From the NCBI GenBank assembly GCA_964036195.1, contig OZ038455.1:18245855-18309854 (forward strand): DNA of 64,000 nucleotides, written 5' to 3'. Each line of letters opens with the position of its first letter. Within the stretch, counting starts at the first letter, position 1. Source of the DNA: Sphaerolaimus hirsutus. Lineage: Eukaryota > Nematoda > Chromadorea > Monhysterida > Sphaerolaimidae. The position numbers were made by a program, and so were the translations under genes. This document shows, in pieces, positions 28,501 through 43,500 of the stretch. The notes beneath the pieces were generated by a model that was not told the DNA's origin, did not search any database, and saw nothing but the letters and a program-made list of their open reading frames with translations.

Positions 28501-31500
28501 CTCCTTTCAATTACATTTTTAGCAAAAAATTACTCACATTTGGAAGAGTTATAAATTTGAACAGGTCTTGTTTACTCCTGGTATGATCTGCTGTGAGATT
28601 TGTGCTAGAAACAGCTTAGACATGTTTTCCTTACATATTTTTGTATCAAAGTAGACTGTAGGCGCTTTTAAACAGCATTTAAATGGAATTTTTAATGCAA
28701 CATGTAAGCAACCAAGTTGTCTGTTGTGCGGTACATACATACATATTTATCTGCATCTCTCTAAACATTTGCAACTTTTCACTATTGGCATTTTTACTGC
28801 CTCTTTATGGACCCTTGTAAATACTTGCATTGGACAGTGTCTAACTGAAACAGACACTGAACTAAAACATCCATTGTCACCAACCTTGGTGTGGTGGTGG
28901 TGGTAGATGTGGTTGTGGTACATACCGTGCAGTCTTCCAGAATTTTCTGTGAAAAATGTCGGGTCAATGAGAATACACAATCACCAGTGGAAACAAACAT
29001 CACACCGTGATTCTCTGGCTCAGTTCATCCACATGGCTAGGTTGATATACACGGCCGGCATCACCAGTCACTTCAGACAACAACTTCAAGTCTGTCATTG
29101 GGCCAAGTGCAACTGCATAAACATCTGATACCTTGCGCAGTTTTGCTGCAGTTGCCAGTGGATTGGGGCAACATGTTGGGTTGTTGTCATAGCTGAGTGG
29201 TGGGAAGTTTTTCAGATACCACTTAACTAAGGAACATACATATTTTTGGATAGCAATAAAGCAACATTTTTTAATCATAAAGATTACGATTGTTTACAAA
29301 GTAGAATATATAACTGTATATATACTGTACAGATTTAAATAAATATCAATACCATTAAGTTAACCCATCATAACTGTTTGAAATCTGCACTCATCACTTC
29401 CAATGATTAAAAAAATGTGACTGTGCTAAAAGAATGTGCATCTGCCACAAACTCACTATCCCTGTGCAATGACAATGGCAAAATTCGGGAACTGGTCGCC
29501 AGGCCGATTCTGAGTCTTACTGCCAAACTCACGGTTCAGCGCCAAGTCCAAGCCACTGCAAGTAAAATTCAATATTTTAAATTGTGTAAAATCGCATGTG
29601 GACATAATGCTGCTCATTATAGCACTAAAAGACGCAGGAGAATCATAATTTCTTTCGCATTTATATTGACTTATTAGCTGGCATTTGTCCAATACCTGAA
29701 TAATATGGAACAAACTCACAGATCCAAATCGCTGATGCCTCTGATCTGGCTGACGTGCTGTTCCAGATACACAATTTTTCGTTCTACCGTTATTTGCGTG
29801 ACTCCTTCCATCAAGTCCAAAGCGACTGCGGATCGCTTGTCCGCACTTGAAAAATGGATCAGTGAAAAGTGATTGTGGCCGGGGTAAACATCGTCGATTT
29901 GCTGTACCAAAGTTCGAACTAATTCGAGCGCCTGCGCACACAATTATCTATTTAACGTTTAAACGTCTATTTAATCTATTCAATTACGGTGGTGTGCCTC
30001 AGCGCAAGTAAACTCCCATCGCAAGTAAGCTCTCAGCGCAAGTAATCTACTCCCAGTCAGGGGTTTAGTGGATTTTGACCCATCAGGGGGTTCATATAGA
30101 CAGTAAATCGATCCTCTGGATGGATATATAGGTGAAAAAATTATTTAGGGGGTTCGCGGGTGTTCAATATGCATTTTTCAAGGTGTAGTGGGAAACAGGG
30201 TGAACAATGACTAAAATGGTAAATATAAATATAAGCACATATAAAGCCACAAAATAGTTGAAAATTCTAGGGATAGCAGCCAAAATTTTTGCCTCGGTAT
30301 AGATACCGTATTTCCTCGAAATATCGCTCCGGGGGTTTATTGTTTCAGAGTGCGAATTTTGAGAGAAAAACGTGAAAAATGCAACAATAACCACCATTTT
30401 TAAGTTTTTACAGCCTTATATAAGGATGTAGATGGTATAAACGATGTTCTAACGTAACACTGAAGTGTTTTGAACGTCTGTTATGCATTTCCCGGACCAC
30501 AAATTCATAGTGCCCATTTTGAGGGGGGTATTTCGAGGGGGGGTATTTCGAGGAAATACGGTAGATAGCTGAGGTGACCGGGGATTGATAGATAAAGCTG
30601 GGGCGTTGAAGGACCCCTGACTGGGAGTAGATTACTTGCGCTGACAGCTTACTTGCACTGAGAGCTTACTTGCGCTGAGAGTTTCCGCCGATCACACCAA
30701 CCTTCACGATCCCAGTGTCGCCCATAATCTCGGAAGTTTCCACAATGAAAACGATGTCGCCATAGCCTGACAGGAGTGAAATGTGTATTTATGTAAATAT
30801 GTGATCAATTTTTACCACCAATACTAAATAGTATTGTTCAATTGAAAGCATGTACGCATGCAGCAGCAACATACCGCTGAAATTTATCGCTGGGCATTAT
30901 TTTGAAAACTCTTGGTTTGAAGAAATAGGCACAGTGTTTTTCCTTGTGTTACTTTGGAGGCGATAAAATATGGTATACTCCAGTTACTTAACACCTTGGT
31001 TCCGGGTCACCAGTTCCGGGTTCCGGGTCACCAGCTCTCCAGTCACCACGGTTCCAACGATATTTTACGCAAGCGATTTTCATACAGGAACACGAAAAAA
31101 ATATCATTCTTTAATAATCATTCGTACGCTTCCAACGTGACACATTAAATTATAAAATAAACACTATAACTATTTATAGCGATATATAACACTAACAGCG
31201 CTATAAATTATAAAATAAACACTGATTGAAAAAAGCCTGCCCGCTGCAGTGTTTTTCTTACCATCAAAAACGTTCTCTAACCTTTCCACACATAAAAATC
31301 CAAAAAAATTCCTTTCCCCACACAATCACAACCTCCAACCCCACTCACAAGTATCGCACGGGGGCATAGTGGTCGGCCAGGTAACGGGTGCAGTCGTACT
31401 AGTCGTGCTGAATGAGCAGGGACATGGCATCAATTTGATCAGCTGGGTGAGCGCGTGGGGCAGGGCGGACGCGGAGGGCACTTCGAGCACCAGCGATTTG

Positions 31501-34500
31501 GACCCGGCGATGCCTTCTAGTTCCTGGGGGGGGGGGGGGCGAGTGCGGTGTGTAGTCAGGGTAGTGCTGTGCTTTGTAAACTACTGTATTTAATTGGATA
31601 GTTCCTAGGGTGTCAAATTTCCGTTTTCCGTTTTCCGCAAGCAAATTTTTTCCGTTTTCCATTCCGTTTTCCGGCTGCTGAAATTTTTTTTTCCGTTTTC
31701 TGGCAACTTTTTTTCCGTTTCCGTTTTTCCGGCTCATTTTCCGTTTTCCGGCTAAATTTTCAGTTTTTCTGCCTTTTTTCCATTTTCTGCCTCAATTTCC
31801 AGTTTTTCCGCCTTTTTTTCCATTTTCCGCCTCAATTTTCCATTTTTCTGCCTCATTTTACCTTTTTCTGGCTCAACTTTCTGTTTTCTGATCAGCCAAA
31901 CTGGTAAAAATTCATGCAGATTGTCAATGATGTAAAAAATTTTCTGTTTCCAGCAAAATTACTGCAAATTTTTTCCACTTCCAGCAAAATTTCAGCAAAT
32001 GTTATCCGTTTTCTGGCAAAATTTCAGCAAGTTTTTCCATTTCTGTGCAAATTTGATTTTTCCGTTTCCGTTTTTCCGGCCTCTTTTTCCGTTTTCCGGC
32101 TGCAAAATTTTTTTTTCTGTTTCCGTTTCTGTTTTCCGCCAAGTGCAAAATTTTTTCCGTTTTCCGTTCCGTTTTCCGGCTGCTGAAAATTTTTTCCGTT
32201 TCCGTTTCCGTTTTCCGTAAAAAAAATACTTCCCCCCTTGAATAATTCTCCCTTTGGTAAGACGAGTGAGGAAATAATAACGTTCCCTTGAATAATTCCC
32301 CCGTAAGACGAGTGAAAAAATAATTATTCCCCTTGGAATAATTCAAAGTAAGAGATTTGATCAATTTGCTGCGCCCAATTTTAACGAAAATGGCACATTT
32401 TGTGTTAATAAAGCATCATTCATGAAATGAGTTGACAGAAGTACAGTATATACTCGAATGATTACCCTGCCTTGAATAATTCCCCCTGTTAGACGAGTGG
32501 GGAAAAAATAATTCCCCCTCGAATAATTCCCCCCTCAAAAAAGTCTGACGAAAAAATAATTCCCCGAGTGGATTATTCGAGTATATATGGTATGCTTCAA
32601 ATTTTGATGAAATAATAATTCCTCCCATTGACTAATTTCCCCCTCGTATAGTCCTTAAAAAAAGGTCTGACGAAATAATAATTCCCCATGGGAATCATTC
32701 AAGCGAATACGGTATTTCTTTTGTTATGGTATGGTGAAAACGGAATCCCAATAATATTTAAATGTTCAAACGCCCAGTCTGACTGTTTTATGTGAAAAAT
32801 GTCGAAGCACATTTTTCAGCAAGCTGAATTACATACCTTGATATCAACTGGTTTCAAGTAACCGTTGACACCGGGTACTCCCAAACATGAAATCTGCGCA
32901 TTGTATTTGGAACGAATTTTGTCCGCCACTGGAATAGGTGGTTCACCAGTTGTGTGCCTGCGATTAGTGCAAATTCTTATTTTGTCCCATCCATTGTAAA
33001 CGCCCATAAAAAGTGAATAAAACCTGGCGTTTTCCAGCCACCCAAAATGAACAAAAGCACAATCACAAACGCACCTTCCATCTGAAACGAACAGCACATA
33101 TTTGGTTACGTCGGGCCTGGGGCTTTTGTCGAAAATTTGCAATGCCGCCGTCAGGGCCCTGCGAAGGGATTCGCGATTGTCAAAAATAGAAAATGGTATA
33201 TTTTCAAAATGGGTCGAATTTGGAAAGTGTTGCACTTGAAACGCCATGAACTTTTTTTAGCTAGGTCCCTAGTTTGCAGATTTAACTTCCTCTGTATGAT
33301 CTGAGATAATTATTTATACTTATGCACAGTGCACACTGTGCACACCAGAAAAGTATGAACCCATATTGTTTCTGTATGCATTGCATGACACACTTAGCTT
33401 ATACACATACCGTATATCCTTGAATAAGTCCCCCGGGGAGTTATTTTTTCGTCAGAGTTTTTGAGGGGGGAGTTATTCAAGGGTGGGGAGTTATTCAAGG
33501 GAGGGAGTTATTTTTTCCTCATAACTTTCAGGAAAACTTGCAGGTAGATAGGTGTGTATACACTGCATAATACACACTGTGCATCTGCTTTCGCTGCTGT
33601 ATGCTAACATCCTTTGTATTTTTGTCTCACACACTGCACTGCATTTGCATTTCGTTTTTTTTCCACTTGTTCCAGTATCCTCTTTACTCATCACAGAGGG
33701 GGGAGTTATTCAAGGGTGGGGAGTTATTCAAGGGAGGGAGTTATTTCTTCGTCAATGTTTTTGAGGGGGGAGTTATTCAAGGGTGGGGAGTTATTCAAGG
33801 GGGGGGGTCTTATTCGAGGATATACGGTAGGTTACACACTAAGACAGACTTCACTCAATTATTCAAAATTGCCATTATAAACAAGAACTGCAAAGAACAA
33901 ACATACAAGCTGGCCCAAACCCATTAAGGAACAATTCGCGAGAAACAAATTGAAAAAATGAACTATATGTACTACCAAATCGATATTTGGCACTAATTCT
34001 CGTTCTCTTCACTCCGCAGCCACATTTAGATATATTTTTATTGGACCATTAGCCCTGCAAGAATTTGAAAAATCCTCAAACTCACGCTGCAGAGTCAGTT
34101 TCGCCCGGTGTCCAGTGGACTCCTTCAATGTGCTTCACCAGCGAGTCGACGTTGTCATACCTGAGAATGTTGATTGAAGATACAGAAAACATCAGGTTAT
34201 GGTCAAATTTTAATTATTGTTGATCTGGTGCCAGTGCCAGACCCTGTAAAATGTCAAATGTCACATGTTTGCCTTTTTACCGGGCATTTTACATGACTTT
34301 ATGCCATTTTGCATGGCATTTGACACTTTACAGGGCATTTTACAGGGTCTGGGACTGCCCCCGGGCCACTCACTCATCAAAATAGACAATATCAAAAGCC
34401 GAGTCACTGAAAACGACGTATCCAAATCTGGTCGCGTCCCTGCCCACGTTGTAGGCGCGCACAAAAGAGACCGCGAATGCGCGCAGCGCCCGGTACATGT

Positions 34501-37500
34501 CGTGGGTTATGCTCTCACTCGAGTCGATTATCAGGATTATGTCGCACGCAGTGCAAGGCGCTGTATGAAGAATAGTTTACATCAGTGCCTTACAGGGGTT
34601 TTGTAGATTTGAACCCCCGCGGGGGTTCATATAGGTAGTGAATCGCTCATCCAGAGGGATAGGAAAGTTAGCCGAAAAATAATTTGGGGAATGGGGCGTT
34701 TGAGGTGGTTCACGTGGGTACAATATACAGGCTTTTCCAGGGTTAAGAAGGTAGAAAAGGAAAAAGAATCGCTATAAGTAGATGAAAAATAGGTATATAA
34801 GGTTATATAGTAGACAAAATGGCTGAAAATAGGCAATGAAACACATGAAATAGCGATTTTGAAGGTGAAAACTATAAAACGGTATGACAATACCGGACTT
34901 TGAGTGATAATTGTGGCAAAATTTCTTAAAAGTCGCTCCACATAGGTGGATAGCTGGATTATGGGGGGGGGGGGGGTTCAGCGGATAGTAGCCATAAAAA
35001 TTGCCTCCACGATAGATAGATAGCTGGCAGATTTGGGGTCCCCCCCTACTAAAACCTTTGTGCCTGATTTGATGCTTTTTTCAATTTTATGGTTAAAAAC
35101 TATTAAAAGTTGCATGAAATAACTCTGTTTACACACTTATTGGTCAGGTGTGTAGGGTATAGCTTACTCGCATTACTCGATGATGGCCACTGGGAGTTTT
35201 TTATGGTCAGAGGGAATTTACTCAAAGGGGGGTTGTTCTGGTGGGGGGAATTGTATTTTATGTGATCCAAATGGGGGCCGGGTCGGTGCACAAGTAAACC
35301 CGGTGCCCAAGTAGGGCCGGTGCACAAGTTGTGATACCCGGTGCCCAAGTAGGCCCGGTGCCCAAGTAAAGTGCCCGTACTTGGGCACCGGGCCGGGCAT
35401 TTTATTGTGCACCGGGAGGCTTTTTACTTGAGCATATCGCTTGAGCTCTCGCGAGTAATGGTCGTACCAATGTCCCAGAATATGCGAGCCAATGTTTTTT
35501 ATCAAGTTCCCAACTGATGCACATATTTTTTTCTACCGTTTTGTTTAGCTAGTGCTTAAAATGTTAAAAACCTGTTAAAAATGTTAATCCGGCAGGCCTT
35601 GTGAATTTTTTTTCCGTGTCCGTGTTTTTCCGCGATTGCATTTACGACCCGGAAAAAGTTTGACTTGACTACCCGGTACCATTCCGGGCAGGGACGTATC
35701 CAGGATTTTTGAGCGGAGGGGGGCTGTTTGTTTACAGAGCCCGGCGAACGGGGGGGGGCTCAGCCCCCCCCCACCCTAAAATTTTACCTGTACAGTGGCG
35801 GAATGGCGCCATTCGTAGACGCCACGCCATGGCGCCAGTGGCGTTGGCGCTGGCGCCATGAACTGCTGATATGTATGTAAATATACATACATATGGAGAG
35901 ATGGGCACGAAATTCAACGTATTTTACAGATATTCGTGGGTACAGGTGCCGATTTTCCAATAATCCCGTGGACGGTGGAAAAATGCGCGCTCGCGCGCAA
36001 AATTTTTACATAGCACCTTGGAAATTAGTACCGAAAACGGCATTTTCCTCTATTTTTTCCGGTCTCACCCGGGAACGGGGGGGGGCTGCAGCCCCCCCCC
36101 CTGCCCCCCCCCCTTGATACGTCCTTGATTCCGGGTCGCAAATACGACCACTAGGTACTAGTCAAGTACCTAGTGGTCGTATTTGCGACCCGGAATGGTA
36201 CCGTGTAGTGAAGTCGAACTTTTTTCCTGGTCGTAAATGCAATCGCTAGTGTACTCGACTAGTGATTGTATTTACGACCCGGAAAAAAGTGCAACTTGAC
36301 TGGGGTGAGGAAATCCTGGATGCCCAAGCAATGCACATGTATGCTCAAGTAAAATGCCGCCCGGTGCACAAGTAAAAGCCCAGACCGGTGCCCAAGTACG
36401 GGCACTTTACTTGGGCACCGGGCCTACTTGGGCACCGGTATCATAACTTGTGCACCGGCCGTACTTGGGCACCGGTTTTACTTGTGCACCGGTCTGGCGC
36501 CATCAAAATGTTGTCTAACCACCAAAATCAACTTGCGGAAGTACGTAAATGCCACATCACATATTTTAAGGGGTGTTGACTTTCCGGAATAACATCAAAA
36601 AGGGCAATACACAACAACAAAGCGCAACCACATTTACCAAACAAAACCACCCCAACATACGCGGAGTAGGTGAACTGATGGGCGGCATGGTAACCGTGGT
36701 AGTTGCCGCGGTGGTTGCAGTGCCGCCACATTTGCACTGGCTCGCGATTTCGGGAATCAGATCGCAAAATCTCGTTTGCGTATAGATTCGGCCTGCGTGG
36801 GGGGTTGCGTGGAGTTTTATTTTGAATACGGTAAAATTTATCAGTGCGGGTGACCTGAGAATGGAACACGATGGTTTTTCGGGTTACAATTTCACATTGT
36901 CATATGAGATATTGAGATTTCAGGTGAAGAGAATTCAACAACTTTCACAATTCACCATGAAAAAGTGATGTATTGCGTGCTTCCAAATTTGTTGAAGCAC
37001 CAATCAACTAAATATACTCCAGTGACTTTACACCTTGCCAGGGACGTATCCAGAATTTTTGAGCGGGGGGGGCTGCTTGTTTACGAGGGTCGGCGAACGG
37101 GGGGGGGGGGGGGCTCAGCCCCCCCCCTAGGTAAACTTTTTCCCTATATAGGTACGAAAACTTGTTTTGGCGCTAGCGCCATACAAAGGCGCCACGCCAT
37201 GGCGCTATTGGCGTTGGCGCCAGCGCCGGGAACCGCTTTATATGTATGTAATTATGCATACATATACAGCGAAAAGTTGTAAAAATGTGTTCATTTCTAA
37301 GGATATTGGTTTAAAGAGACCAATCCGCTGAAGATACAATGCATGGGGACGAAATTGCGCGCTTGCGCGCAAAATTTTTAAGAAACATCAAAATTTATAT
37401 GGGAAAAGTCGCATTTTCCGGGACTTTTTAGGTTTCACCCCGGGAAGAGGGGGGGGCTGCAGCCCCCCCCCCTGGATACGTCCTTGCACCTTGCATGCAA

Positions 37501-40500
37501 AGGGTTCACGCTGGAAGAGTGCCGATGATATTTCACGCACGCAATTTTCTTGAAATATTGAACAAATCAATGCCGGTATGGCGCTCCACACGGTGGTTGA
37601 CGCTACTTTTTAGAAGTCGATTGAGTCAATTCAGAGTCAACTGTTTTAAGTATAACTATTTTTAATTTTTTACCTGTGTTGATTAAGAAATATTGAGAAG
37701 TCGATTGATGTAGAATGAAAGAAGGGGATTTTTTGGATACATATTGTAAATGGCTCAGAGTCAATTGAATTTTTGACCAGTTGACTCTGAGTTGACGCTA
37801 ATTTTGGCGTCAACTAGCGTGTGTGGGGCCTATAACGTTTTACATTAACTTACTCACAACAATCTTTTTTTAACAAAAAAATGCACTAATTATCATTTGG
37901 ATGCTTTGAACATGATATTTACATAAATAGCATTTTTAATCATATGTGATATAGTAAATCCGACGGTAAAGTGTGCGACCAGTATTTATCTACACAATTC
38001 ATAGCCCTGGTGCCGGTTCCGCAAGTGGAAAAGTTAAGAGTTAAGGGTGAAGAGTTGAGTAAAATGATAAATGATCAGTTAAGAAGTTAAGAGTTGAGTA
38101 AAATCATTTGTCATTTTACTCAACTCTCAACTCTTAAATTTTCTCATAACTTGTAATTTGTCATTTTAGTCAACTCTTATGTTTTAACTCTTAACTTTTC
38201 CACTTGCGGAACTGGCCCCTGCACCGATTCATTTCAATTACCAACAAAAACTCAAAAGTCCATCGTAGACTATACAGATCATTAAAATATAGTTAAGATA
38301 AGCCAAATTCAAAACTCACTTTCATCACCGCCGACAATCCTTATCAAATTGGTCCTGTTCGGATGCGAGCCGACTTCGATGGCATAAATGCCGGCTTTTC
38401 CGCGCAGACTCGCCGCTTCTTTGAATGGCGCCGGGCAGCAGAATACCGAGTCGTCGTAGCTGCGAATCAAGTGTTTAATTAATTCACCCGCCACGTTTTT
38501 TGAAGACCCGCGCCAAAGAGCACGATCACATTCTTCGGGCTAAAACGCATCTTCAGATCGGATTGAAATTGGCGTTTTTGATGACTGTAGAACAACAGAA
38601 ACAGCTATCGCCAGAAACGACGTATACCGTATCACCTCGAATTATCCCCCCCTTGAATTAACCCCCCCCCCCCCTCGAAATACCCCCCCCCCCTAAAATT
38701 CGGCTGAGGAAATAATAAACCCCCCCTCGAAATACCCCCCTAACATTGAGTGTAAAGAGAACGTACATGACAAATACCGCAGTTTGTGATCTGTACAATG
38801 CAGAACACACGTTAAAACTGAAGATTGAGTGATGTTAGGGAAGGGTTTATGTGTATATACAGTTATATATACCTATAAAGACATATACATCTATGTAATT
38901 GTTTGATTTTTCTAAGGCCGAGTATGGGGAATTTCCGAAAATTTCTGGCGAAATAATAGACCCCCCTCAAATAAACCCCCCCTCGAATTATCTCCCCCTC
39001 AAATTTTGCTGGCAAAATTATAAACCCCCTGGGGGTATTTCGAGGTAATACGGTAGTTTTAAAACAACAAGCAAAAGTGCATCAAAAGAGTATTGTTTTG
39101 TAAGAACATGACTGCTGAATGAATGGCCCACTATACAGAACCGCTTGAATGGCGCCACGGGGCTGGCGCAATTTTGGACCACCAAATGGGTGCCTCATCC
39201 TTGTCTGGGGCGCTTTTCCATCACTACTACCTAACCAGTATTCACTATGCGCCCTTGCACCAGATGTGTGTGTGTTCCCGGCCAAACAACCAGTTATGTT
39301 CCAAAAGAACTCAATGCGAAAATTAAGGCCATCAGTTGATCAGTTCTCATATCAATTTATCCAGGAGAATACAGATGACTAATTATTTCACTCAACCAGT
39401 TTATTATCCCAAATGAATGGCGCATAACCCCTGGACAACAATCACCCCTGGACAACAAACAGCCCTGGACAACAGCATGCGCGCAGTGGGCCGCAATCAC
39501 CCCTGGCCAACACAGACACGCGCATGCGCCCGCCAAGCTGGCGCCACTGCGCGCACGCTATTGTCCGGGGGTTTTGATGTGCACAGCTGCTGAGCCCAAA
39601 TGAATTGCTCAAAAAAGGCAACAACAACAACAACAACTCACTATCCCTCAGCGATGAGCACAACTACGTTGGTAGAATCTGGTCGGTCGCCGGGACTGAC
39701 GTAAACTTGATCATTTGCCAACTGCAGACCTCTGAGAAATGAATGCAATGCGTGAATAGTAAGTTCAATATAATGTGGACAAGTGACCAAATAGAATGAG
39801 GCCTTCTGTGCATGTTTACCCGCTGTGCATGTAGACCCTAATTTTCATTAAAAATCGCTAATTTTCATACAATTTTATACATTTTCACCTTCAAAATCAC
39901 TAGTTCATGTGTCTTATTGTCTATTTTCAGCTATCTCTTGTAGTATATGTGCTTATACACCCATTTTTAGTAATTTTTAGAGATTTTTCTACTTTTTTTC
40001 CTCATTATGAAAAAGCCTATACAATGAACCCCCACGAACCCCCAAACCCCCAAAAACCTTTTCCAGCTATCTATCCCTCCAGAGGAGCGATTAGCCATCT
40101 ATCCAACCCCCCTGGAGGGTCAAAATCTTGAAAACCCCTGACATGCACAGCGGGTAAACATGCACAGAGGCACAGGCCCGACCAAATAGAGTTAATTTTA
40201 TTGGGCCATTTTGAATGGGGTGAGTCGAGATGTGATTTAACTAGTGGTGGAACGTTTTCCAGATGTTTTGACCAAACAAGACAATGCATAAAACTAGTTT
40301 ATCAACTGCTTTCTCAATTAAGATGCTTAAGAAGTTTTGAGTTGAGAAATTATTATTTATATATGGTTGTTCGCTTGTGTGCTATCGATATTGGGGTTGC
40401 TTGAGTGGGCTTATTCAAGAGTATACAGTGGCTTTAATAAAAAAACAGCAGAACAGGTGATGTGGAAGTGAATAGAACCTTGAAAATACTCACAAATAGA

Positions 40501-43500
40501 TATCGCTCAATCCAATTATCTTACTCTTGTCCAAATCATTGATTTTCTTTCTGATATACTCTATAGTATTTGTGTCCTGCAGCTTGTATAGCACGCCGGA
40601 CTTGGGGCCGGGGTCGCTGAAGTGCACCAGGGCAGTGTGCGTACCCGCCGGGGAGATTTTTAGCTCTTCGGATATGTCCAAAACCATGCGGAAGTACTGT
40701 GTGCGAGGTGGGTTTTTTTAGATGGGGAACAGCAGTTGTTTGGGCGGGAATTATTTGTCGCATACGGTAGTTATGATTTTGAATTGATTTGCATATGGAT
40801 TTTACAAATGCTCCGGTCGGCAAGTGGATGAGTAAAGATATAATGCAATTTGTAAGTTATATGTCAAGTTATAAAACTTCACAAGTATAAATCGCGAACA
40901 ATACATCAATAATACAACAAAATTTGTACTCGTCCACTTGCGGAATCGACCCTTTAGAGTATTTCATCTTTTATCTTATCTTCAAGCTATTTTGTTCATG
41001 TGAATATTAAATACCTATTCATATGACGCTGGCTGAAAGCAAATGAATGTCTCACCACTTCCACATCCGGCAGAACACGCTCAGATGTTTCCAAAATAAA
41101 TGTCACGTCACAGCCACCTGCAAAAATGTAGTTGTGACAAACTTTGATATGATGGCTTATAAAATTAAGTGACCAACAGTTTGAACACATTAAAAATATC
41201 AAGGACCAAGGACATATTTAGGTAAACAATACATATTTTTGGGGACTGAGCCTTACTTGAAAATTTTGAGTTTAAATACGTCACTTCAAACTTTTCACTT
41301 CACACTTATAAATTTGAACATCTAGGTAAATAGAATTATTTGTGCATTCATGGCCACGTTGCGAAATTGGAGGTGTCTCTTAATGTCAAAAACTTTGTAG
41401 AATTTTCGCCCCCCGCCAAATACCCCCTTGTCAAGAACCAAAATCCCCAAAACGAACATTGTTTTGGTGGGCCACATGGCAACAAATTCTTCAAATCATT
41501 GTTAACAACTGTAATGGCAACCGGGTCGGAAACTTTGAAAATGCGCTCTGGGTGGTATCCAGTCAATGCTAGCAGCAACTCGTAGTTGATTGGCTGTGTT
41601 TTTGTAAAATGACAGTGGATTGTGTTATTCTTTTAGTATTGTGGGTACTATTGGCTTGGCCACGCGGCCACGTTTACAGGCTGGTTTAAAGAAAATATAA
41701 ATAAGCACAAACTAGAGTGATTTATCACTATTTAGGTATATAATTCACAGGAATGGAACAGTAAAAACAGCGTGCATGCACGTCCAGTGCCAAAAGCCCA
41801 ATGGCCAACAGGCATTATCAATTATCCAACAAAATCAAAATGCAATTTTGCTCAAAAATGTTAGAGTGAATAATATTCACAATGATCCAAATCGAATCCG
41901 TCCAATGGAAGTTGTCTGACCAATTAATGGCACCAATCAAGTTGATGAGCTTAGTTCATCAAAAAAAAAATGCTGAACCCAGCAACATTAAAAGGAGATA
42001 TGTAGCACCAAAATATCGCTCACCTGAAGGTCATCATTTAGACCTGGCACACCAACTGAAATAATGATAGCACCCACATCAGCATATTGATTCACAATTG
42101 CGTCAGCTATGGGCACGGGATCACCGCCAATGTTGTACCTGGTTTTGACATATTGAATTTATATGTGACAATTAAAAGAAAATTATAAAACATGTTTTCA
42201 TGTGCACACACCAGCCATCGGACATGAAAATGACCGCCTTTGGTTTGTCAGCTCTGGCTGTCGACCCAGAAAACATCTTGAGCGCTTCTTTGAATGCACT
42301 GAGAATGGGATAAAAATGTTTTGCATTTATGGAAATTTTTCTGGTGTTAAAAGTATTTAACAAATGTGTTAATACGTGGTATGAATGCCAAAGAACAACA
42401 CCTGGCTGCATTACTTTCACCACTGATATATGGCAGGTTTATTAGTGCATCAGCAAGTTCCTTGGGGTCCGTGTAATCATTGAACATGATAGTCTGTTGC
42501 ACATCATCATTGAACACCACAGCACCGAAGTGAGCGCAATCGGGACCGGATATTTGCCTGCGCAGTGATCATTTCTAAGGTGTTTTGAATGGAAACAATG
42601 TTACACGTTACACAGACGATTTTCCTTCACATTCTTTTTTCAAACCATATTACTTACTTCTGTTTCAGTACGACCTGTGCCGCAAAGCTGGTGGCTCTTT
42701 TGAACTGCGCAGGCACAGTGCCCTGGGAGGAGTCAATCAAAAAGATCACGTCTGCACATGGGCCTGCGAGTGGATAAAATAATTAGAGTTTTTAGAAGGG
42801 GTTTCTGATCATGTCCAATCCCACATAGATATATTGACAACGACAAGAGCTGCATGAAAAAACGTTTCTCCACAAAAAAACCCATTCCACTGCGCGCCAC
42901 CAAACAATAAAAGTAAATTACTGAAGGGTGATCAATAGGGCTCGAAACTCGATTTTTCTCAAACTCGAGTTCGAGTCCGAACCTCATATTTTTTCCGGTC
43001 GAGTCGGCGAGTCGAGTCGGGCGAGCCAGCGAAAGATCGAGTCGAGTCGGGCAAAAATCTCGAGTCTCGAGTCGAGTCGGATGCGTTACTTTTTGGTATG
43101 ACCCTTGCAGTAATTTTTGATGCTGGTTTCTCTACCAATGTTTTCACATACACTTAATGGAGTCTAAATGCCAAAAGTTCATTTAAATATCAAGATTAAG
43201 CAAAAATTGAACTTTTGATCACTCATGTTGTTACAAATAAAGTTGCAAAAATAAAATTGGCCTAGGGATGGAAAATCAACATCTTTTACAACATTTTTTG
43301 GATCAGTGCCAACATTTTGCAATGCATTTGAGGTGGTGTGTGTCTGTTTCACATGTGGCGCTGCACATACTAGTTTACTGTCAGATTTTGGTGAACTCAT
43401 AAATCGGCTTTGAACACATTTGAATTTACCATAATGATGTATCTGTCAACTGCAGTTGATGGGGATTAACAATTACTCATTTCAGTAAACTCCTATGCAT

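Noticed and set aside
35220..36500. Tandem CCCAAGTA/CCGGTGC units as a possible CRISPR-like array
   Set aside because: The units are not separated by unique spacers of constant length, and the DNA is eukaryotic.
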